Shown here piece by piece: positions 58,899 to 64,000 of a stretch of 64,000 nt of DNA (its first letter is position 1; every line of letters begins with the position of its first letter). The DNA is from Aurantiochytrium sp. KH105 (taxonomy: Eukaryota; Sar; Bigyra; Thraustochytrida; Thraustochytriidae): contig BGKB01000211.1 of assembly GCA_003116975.1 (NCBI GenBank), positions 1-64,000 on the forward strand. The letters are read 5' to 3'. A model generated the notes under the pieces. The model was not told where the DNA came from and did no database searches. It saw only the letters and a program-made list of their open reading frames with translations. Position numbers and translations under genes: made by a program.

Positions 58899-60395
58899 TT
58901 AAAGTCGGGAACGAAGCTGCTCGCGCGGCAAGGCGTCGAGGCCAAAGATACGGTAGTGAGCTGGCACGACCGGATTAAAAAGCATTTGCAGGTAGAGACG
59001 CGGGTCCGACCAAAAGTCGATCTCCGGCGTAGCGCCGAGATCTTCTGCCATGGCATCAAGATAAGGAATGTAACGCACAAATCCACTGAGGGAGGGCTGC
59101 GTCTGATTGAGAAAGAATTCCGTCATCGCAAGGTCTTTTTCAATCTTCTCCGACGTAGGCGCGGGAATTAATCCTGCCATGATGGCCGTTGCCCAGCGCG
59201 ATTGCATCTCTGAAATGCACGTTTCGTTGCCAAATGAGGTGACGAACCCGCAGAGAAAGAGAGTCGGGTCCTGGGGGTGCATGCAGTGGCGGTACATGCG
59301 AAGCCAGGGCACGGACCGGCCGCCCTTCCAATGCGCGACCCGAGAAATGCTCTCCGTCTCCTTTGGACCTAATACCTTGTCCAGACGCAGCGTGTATCCT
59401 GTGCAACAAATGACGGCATCCGCGCGAACTGTAGAGCCATCGGCGAGCTGAAGGGAAGGCTTGCCATCGGATCCAATCACGCTCTCGCCCGTGGCTTCAG
59501 GGACGAAGCGAATGCGCCCGTTTCGGAGCTGGCGAAGGAATTCCGGGGTCTGCTTAAGGTTTGCCGAAGGACTTCGCGGGCCAAAGAGCCCTGTTGGCGG
59601 CTCTGGCAAACCGGCATCACGAAAGCTCTTGTTGGCCGCGTTCACAAGATAGTACAAGTACAGGAGGCGGGCCTTGCTGGGCAGCTTGTATTGCACAAAG
59701 CGGCGGGCAAGTTTCTGGTCTGTCGGATTTCCAGCGCTGTCGCGCGTTGGCACAATGGATGTCCCGCGCCGGCAGCTAATGCAGACATCAATGTCCTCGT
59801 GCTGGCTTAGCTCGAGCGCAATATCCAGCGCCGAGTTCCCGATGCCTACAATAACGACGGATCGCTTGCGAAAGCGGTCTGGGTTACGGTACATCTTGGC
59901 GTGCAAGACGTCGATTTCTGGGTGCTGTTCTGCCAAGTCGTGCGCCCACGGCGGCAGGCGCGGGTCCCAAAGCTTGCCCGTGCAGAGCATTACGGCGTCG
60001 TAGTAGTCGACGTCGCCGTGTTCCGTTTCAACCCGCCAGACGCCCTTTTCGTGAATCTTTTCGACGCGACGCACGCCCGTGTTCCAGCGCACAAACTTGT
60101 CCAGCCCAAAGTGGTCCTTGTACGCCCGGTAGTAGCGCAGAATCTCGGCGTGTTTGGGAAACACCTGCGACGTCTTAAACGGAAAGGGAAAGTCCGAGAG
60201 CTCCATGAGCTTGTTGGACGAGTTCGTGAACAAGCTATCGTAGGCCGGACTGTGCGCTGTGCCTTGGTGCCACACGCCTCCGCAGTCGCTCTCTCGCTCG
60301 TAGCCGACCACCTCGAGGCCGCGTTCGCGGCACCACTTGATCGCCGCCAGGCCCGCGGACCCGACGCCCACCACGGCGACGCTCTTCACGGTCAT
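58899..60395 (-). CDS. Flavin-containing monooxygenase
   Basis: FAD- and NADPH-dependent monooxygenase that oxygenates a nitrogen, sulfur or carbonyl centre of a small molecule. 498 residues from the ATG at 60393-60395 (MTVKSVAVVGVG). An upstream ATG at 60669-60671 would add 92 Arg/Ala-rich residues that look like leader. Seen: FAD loop GVGSAG (10-15) and CGGVWHQG; NSSNKLMELSDFPFP; CTGKLWDPRLP; the second dinucleotide loop VGIGNSALDIA (about 182-192); and ICCTGYTL near the C-terminal third. The FMO signature FxGxxxHxxxY/F is only partly kept, as EIDVLHAKMYR. Length is usual for the family. The substrate is unknown. Confidence 0.92.
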   Translation of the reverse strand: MTVKSVAVVGVGSAGLAAIKWCRERGLEVVGYERESDCGGVWHQGTAHSPAYDSLFTNSSNKLMELSDFPFPFKTSQVFPKHAEILRYYRAYKDHFGLDKFVRWNTGVRRVEKIHEKGVWRVETEHGDVDYYDAVMLCTGKLWDPRLPPWAHDLAEQHPEIDVLHAKMYRNPDRFRKRSVVIVGIGNSALDIALELSQHEDIDVCISCRRGTSIVPTRDSAGNPTDQKLARRFVQYKLPSKARLLYLYYLVNAANKSFRDAGLPEPPTGLFGPRSPSANLKQTPEFLRQLRNGRIRFVPEATGESVIGSDGKPSLQLADGSTVRADAVICCTGYTLRLDKVLGPKETESISRVAHWKGGRSVPWLRMYRHCMHPQDPTLFLCGFVTSFGNETCISEMQSRWATAIMAGLIPAPTSEKIEKDLAMTEFFLNQTQPSLSGFVRYIPYLDAMAEDLGATPEIDFWSDPRLYLQMLFNPVVPAHYRIFGLDALPREQLRSRL

Positions 60396-61188
60396 CCTCG
60401 CGCAGGTTAGGCCGCGCCCCGTCCCCGCTCTGGCTATGCCTGCTGTGCTGCTCCCTTTTGCTGTCGGACCTCGCGTCGCGCTCGCGTCCCCGAGCTCCTC
60501 GTCGCGGCCCCTTCTTCCGCGCTGCAGTCGCGCTCGCGCAGCCCCAGCCGCCACGCTGCGTAGCGACCCGTCTCCGCCTCGCGCTCTTTCCCCGCGCGCA
60601 AGGCCGTCCTTGCGCGTCTGCTGCTCGCTCGCGCTTTGGGACGCGCTGCGCTGCTTCTCCATCTTCTTCATCTTGGACCATCACCAATCATCAACATCGT
60701 CATGGTCGCCATCATGCACCGATCGTCCAACAACCGCCTCGTCGTCGTCCCTGCGAGCCGAGCCTGCACGCCGCGGCGCGGGCCGCCGGCAGGCTGCTCG
60801 TCTCGCTCGCAGAGCTGGCTGGCTTGCTTGCTTGCTTGCTTGCTTTGTGAAGTACCGGCCGCGGCGCGTACTTCAGGCCCGGCCCTGTTAGATTGTACTA
60901 GCGCGCTATTTCGTACCGCCCTTCTGTACTAGTGCACACCTGGCTGCGCTTGGACTCGCCATACAAACAAGGGAGTTTGGCAGCCCGGCGGGTTTCGTTC
61001 TTTTCTTGCTTTCATTCTGCAAAGAGTTTACTGACCTCCCCCCGACCCCTCGGCTCGGCGGACGGCGCGGCCTCGCTCTACGTTGAAGCCCTGCTCGCTC
61101 GGCGCGGGCGGGTCGTCGCGGCTGCGCGTAGAAGGCTGGGTCGCGGACGCACGGGACTTGAAGACGGGGGCTGACGAGAGGAGAGAAG
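60396..61188. other. Divergent promoter region, FMO / lipid kinase
   Basis: 793 bp between divergent starts, GC-rich, with a GCTT repeat at about 60822-60845. The FMO frame stays open to 60671. No gene seen. Confidence 0.55.
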
Positions 61189-62253
61189 ATGGGCAAGTCC
61201 ATGACCACCCCGCACGGGTACGCCGTCTTCGCGCACGAGGCGCCCCAGGAGCAAGGCGTCGCGCTGAAGAGGGTGCTCTTGATCGTGAACCCGAAGAGCG
61301 GCAACAAAAAGGGGCTTAAAATTAGGGATAAGGTGTCCGAGGTCCTCGTTGAAGGAGGCTGCGAGGTCCAGGTCGTGTACACCGAGTACTCGGGCCATGC
61401 CAAGGTGCTCGCGCGAGAGCACGACCTCAACGGCGTCGATGTCTTTGCCCCCATTGGAGGGGACGGGACGGTGCACGAAACCGTGAATGGTTTCATGGAG
61501 CGCACAGACTTTCAAGAAATCAGTGAGCGCGTTGCAATCGCCATCATTCCTGGCGGATCCGGCAACACTCTGGCATATGACCTTGGCCTTTCTACTCCGC
61601 AGGCGACGGCCCGATCCATCCTTGCTGGATGCGTACGTCGCATCGATGTCAACAAGGTGACCCCGCTTGCCGAAGACGAGGAGCACAAGCCAGTCTATTC
61701 GGTGAACATGGTCGGCTATGGCCTCCCGTCCACGGTGTTGCAAGCGGCAAACTCGCTGCGCTGGCTTGGTGGCGCACAGTACAAGCTTGCCGCCTACATC
61801 AGTCTTCTCCGTAACGTTGGCTACCTGTGTCGTGTTGAAATCGTTGATGCTAATGGGCACGAAATTGTTCGCGAGGACAAGTACGTCATGATCCAGGGTC
61901 AGCTGACGGTTCACATGGGCTCGAGGGTCCCCTTTTGTGTGCAAGCGAAGCTGGACGATGGCCTCATCGAGCTTTCTCTTGTCAAGCATGCCAGCAGAGC
62001 CAAGCTCATCAAGGTTATGACGCTGGCCGAGTCCGGCAAATCGGGTACAGCCGATGTTGTAGAAGAGCTGCAGGTGCGCTCCTTCAAGGTCACGCCTCTC
62101 GAAGCCTCGAACAAGCTCATCGGTCCTGCCACTGTCAACGTTGATGGTGAACTTGTGGGCCATGCTCCCTTTGAGGCTAACGTCTTGCCGGGCGCACTGC
62201 GTTTCGTCACGCCGAGCCCCACGGTTGATGGCGCTCTTCCTCTCACTTCGTAA
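61189..62253 (+). CDS. Sphingosine kinase / diacylglycerol-kinase-family lipid kinase
   Basis: Phosphorylates a lipid alcohol such as a long-chain base, ceramide or diacylglycerol with ATP. 354 residues from the ATG at 61189. Seen: VLLIVNPKSGNKKG (conserved block 1) at about 29-42; APIGGDGTVHETVNGFMER (nucleotide-binding GGDG at about 90-93); IIPGGSGNTLAYDLGL at about 119-134, the block that includes substrate-binding residues; NMVGYGLPS; and NVDGE near the end (about 316-320). The spacing and the phrase HETVNGFMER match eukaryotic sphingosine kinases. It has no C1 domain and no large inserts, and is shorter than animal or plant sphingosine kinases. Exact substrate is not settled; ceramide kinase is an alternative. 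Confidence 0.9.
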   Translation: MGKSMTTPHGYAVFAHEAPQEQGVALKRVLLIVNPKSGNKKGLKIRDKVSEVLVEGGCEVQVVYTEYSGHAKVLAREHDLNGVDVFAPIGGDGTVHETVNGFMERTDFQEISERVAIAIIPGGSGNTLAYDLGLSTPQATARSILAGCVRRIDVNKVTPLAEDEEHKPVYSVNMVGYGLPSTVLQAANSLRWLGGAQYKLAAYISLLRNVGYLCRVEIVDANGHEIVREDKYVMIQGQLTVHMGSRVPFCVQAKLDDGLIELSLVKHASRAKLIKVMTLAESGKSGTADVVEELQVRSFKVTPLEASNKLIGPATVNVDGELVGHAPFEANVLPGALRFVTPSPTVDGALPLTS

Positions 62254-62671
62254 TCTTGCTGTCAAGCATTTTTCTTTGCCTGTGTGATTGAACATCTCGC
62301 TGGATACTTGAGCAGCAGAGACTTTGTGCGGACGGACATGTACGCATCGCCGTCTTTTGAGCTCATTGAAGAGTTGACCTCAAAGGCCGTTCTTGCCTGT
62401 ATTAGATGGGCGAGAGTGGGATCGAGGATTGAGCAAAAACAAACCCGAAACGATCTGAAAAAAGCTAAATTGGAGAACTCGCGGAGGTCCTGCGCGAGAC
62501 CAGAGCGTGCGTGGCTCGCGCGCGCACGGAGAAAAGGAGGGGGCAGGCGCTCTGCATTCCTCTCCCTCCCTCCTCTCACCCTAGCCAACTCGAGCGGCGC
62601 TCTCGTCTCGCAAGGTGATTCACACGAGAAAAGAGTGATCCGTCGAGCGCGAGCGCGAGCGCGCGGCCGGC
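62254..62671. other. Intergenic, no gene seen
   Basis: 3' flank of the lipid kinase and the leader of the next gene, with a GAGCGC repeat at about 62645-62664. Confidence 0.6.
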
Positions 62672-63352
62672 ATGGACATCTTGGCTGTCGTGGATATTAG
62701 CGAGGAGGATGTAGGACCACAGCACGCACAGACACAGGACAGCGAGCAGGCCAACCACGTCGAGGTTGTACAGGTCTCGCCGCCAATTTCGCCTGCAGAG
62801 TTCAAAAAAACCATGCGCGAGTACCCGAACGAGCACGACGTATACCTAAGCCGGAAGACGTCGGACAGTTATCGCTGCACCGAACACAAACCACTGAAGA
62901 TCGATGATCGCGGTCGCTTCGTTTATGTCGAGCTGGAGTTCACGGAAATATATTTGTCGTACTACATCGAAGCTGGCGTGACCATCATCATTCATAAAAG
63001 CAACGCAGAAGGACAACCTGTCCCGCTCTTCAAAGACTCCGTCGTGGAAGGTGCCGAAGGTGTTTGGCGACACTATCCGCTCAACGTGATCGAAGGTACT
63101 GTTCTTACGCTAACGTTTCACCAATGCTACGCATACAGCTTCAATACGAACGTGACCAATCAAGACACGTCCTCGTGCGGGCCCGTGGGGCAAGTAGCCT
63201 TCAACGCAGGCTATGATTTCATTTGCGTCCCAGATCCATTTGATGTTATGAAGCTTGAACTTGTTGCAAGTGCTCCCGAGATTTCTCAATCGTCGTCTTC
63301 AAGTTCTTCCAGTTCTTCCAGTTCATCCAGTTCATTCAATTTCCAAGGATGA
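62672..63352 (+). CDS. Hypothetical protein with poly-Ser C-terminus
   Basis: Not recognised. 226 residues from the ATG at 62672 (MDILAVVDISEEDVG). Seen: an acidic N-terminal 45 residues; a central part rich in beta-type and aromatic residues (RFVYVELEFTEIYLSYYIEAGVTIIIHKS, then GTVLTLTFHQCYAYSFNTNV, CGPVGQVAFNAGYDFICVPDPFDV) that looks like one beta-sandwich domain; and a run of about 15 Ser before NFQG. No signal peptide or membrane segment was seen. The Ser run is encoded by a TCN/AGT repeat (TTCCAGTTC units). Confidence 0.7.
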   Translation: MDILAVVDISEEDVGPQHAQTQDSEQANHVEVVQVSPPISPAEFKKTMREYPNEHDVYLSRKTSDSYRCTEHKPLKIDDRGRFVYVELEFTEIYLSYYIEAGVTIIIHKSNAEGQPVPLFKDSVVEGAEGVWRHYPLNVIEGTVLTLTFHQCYAYSFNTNVTNQDTSSCGPVGQVAFNAGYDFICVPDPFDVMKLELVASAPEISQSSSSSSSSSSSSSSSFNFQG

Positions 63353-64000
63353 TCTCCAAATCAAGCCGAGAAAGCGTGCACGCATGAGCTCGTACGTCGG
63401 GGCATCATCAGTACCATCGGCACCTGGTGTGATCTGGGTGTCAAAGAGTTTGCGAGGTAGGCCTATTTGCGCTTTTTGAACGTGATGAAGTTCATGGGTA
63501 AAAAAAAAAGTAAAAAAAAAGTACCAGGTCTGAACCTGCAGGTCAAATACCGCGCGCAATACAGGCATATCGTTCTTTAGCATGCTCGCAGAGAAACTGT
63601 CTTCCCCATGAATAGATTAGATATACATGCATGCAAGTCACTGTTATTTGCAATTTTTTGCAAAAGTCGCTCGTCACAAACCTGCTCTTCTTGATGCTGA
63701 ACAAGTAAGTAAGTAGTCGTGAGGTTCCGTCGTCCTCATCGCAATCTCATCATCACTTGGCCTGCGTCCCCGCCTCGCACCGACTTGGCACTACAATTCA
63801 GGAAACAGCGCGTTAGTGGCAGTTTCCAGGTTGCAAAGCCCACCAAAGTCGCCCTTTAAGTCGCCCTTTCGTGCAGTTCTGCTCTGGTCCATCGTCAATG
63901 ATTTGACGCATGAGGTGAAAAGGGGGGGTGACACAACTTTACATCGAAGGCTTGCACGGCCGTGCCGCCGGGTGTTCTGGGCAGCCAGGCGGCGGCGGCG
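63353..64000. other. Intergenic to window end, no gene seen
   Basis: Holds TAGGCCTA at 63458-63465, A-runs at about 63500-63522, and a short tandem of AAGTCGCCCTTT at about 63846-63869. A gene may begin past the window edge. Confidence 0.55.

Overview
The window is nuclear DNA from a thraustochytrid-like protist (Labyrinthulomycetes, stramenopiles; Aurantiochytrium, Schizochytrium or Hondaea type). The strongest pointer is one reading frame at 12439-16245 that carries phytoene desaturase, phytoene synthase and a two-part lycopene cyclase in a row, the trifunctional carotene synthase described from thraustochytrids. The eukaryotic nature is also clear from spliced genes for ribosomal protein S9 and a complex I subunit (GT-AG introns of 381 and 129 bp), four Pol III tRNA genes with T-run terminators, GC-rich single-exon genes, and widely spaced genes separated by microsatellites. 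Several long open frames begin at non-ATG codons; I moved starts to the first plausible ATG.

Layout. 0-10 kb: an MDR-type oxidoreductase, a PlsC-type ER acyltransferase, a 144-bp tandem repeat, a RAMP4/SERP1-like exon, RPS9, and a family III CoA-transferase with a decayed copy of its own 3' end beside it. 10-18 kb: a secreted, probably GPI-anchored DOMON protein, the carotene synthase, and an AGC-like kinase. 18-30 kb: a gene desert in an otherwise gene-dense window. It has GC-rich flanks, an AT-richer core, degenerate duplicated segments and a striking excess of the octamer GTCTTTCA; only one small uncertain gene is offered there. 30-40 kb: a TPR protein with an N-terminal HET/TIR-like region, a cluster of four nearly identical tRNA-Pro(AGG) genes, NDUFA12, and a multi-pass class 3 lipase. 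41-48 kb: a segmental duplication carrying two paralogous small cysteine-rich proteins of no family I recognise, a hypothetical gene between them, and an OTU-PUB deubiquitinase-like gene. 48-51.7 kb: repeat-rich, no gene seen. 51.7-64 kb: a low-complexity protein with repeated SNL motifs, GNL1 GTPase, a TMEM70-like membrane protein, an AP2-domain protein, a flavin monooxygenase, a sphingosine/diacylglycerol-kinase-type lipid kinase and an unrecognised poly-Ser-tailed protein.

The genes do not form an operon or an obvious biosynthetic cluster. Lipid-related functions recur (acyltransferase, CoA-transferase, lipase, lipid kinase, carotene synthase), which fits an oleaginous organism but is not evidence of co-regulation. 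Several pairs are divergent and could share promoters (RAMP4-like/RPS9, Cys-rich B/OTU, TMEM70-like/AP2, FMO/lipid kinase). The least explained elements are the Cys-rich pair, the HET/TIR-like TPR protein, and the GTCTTTCA-rich desert.
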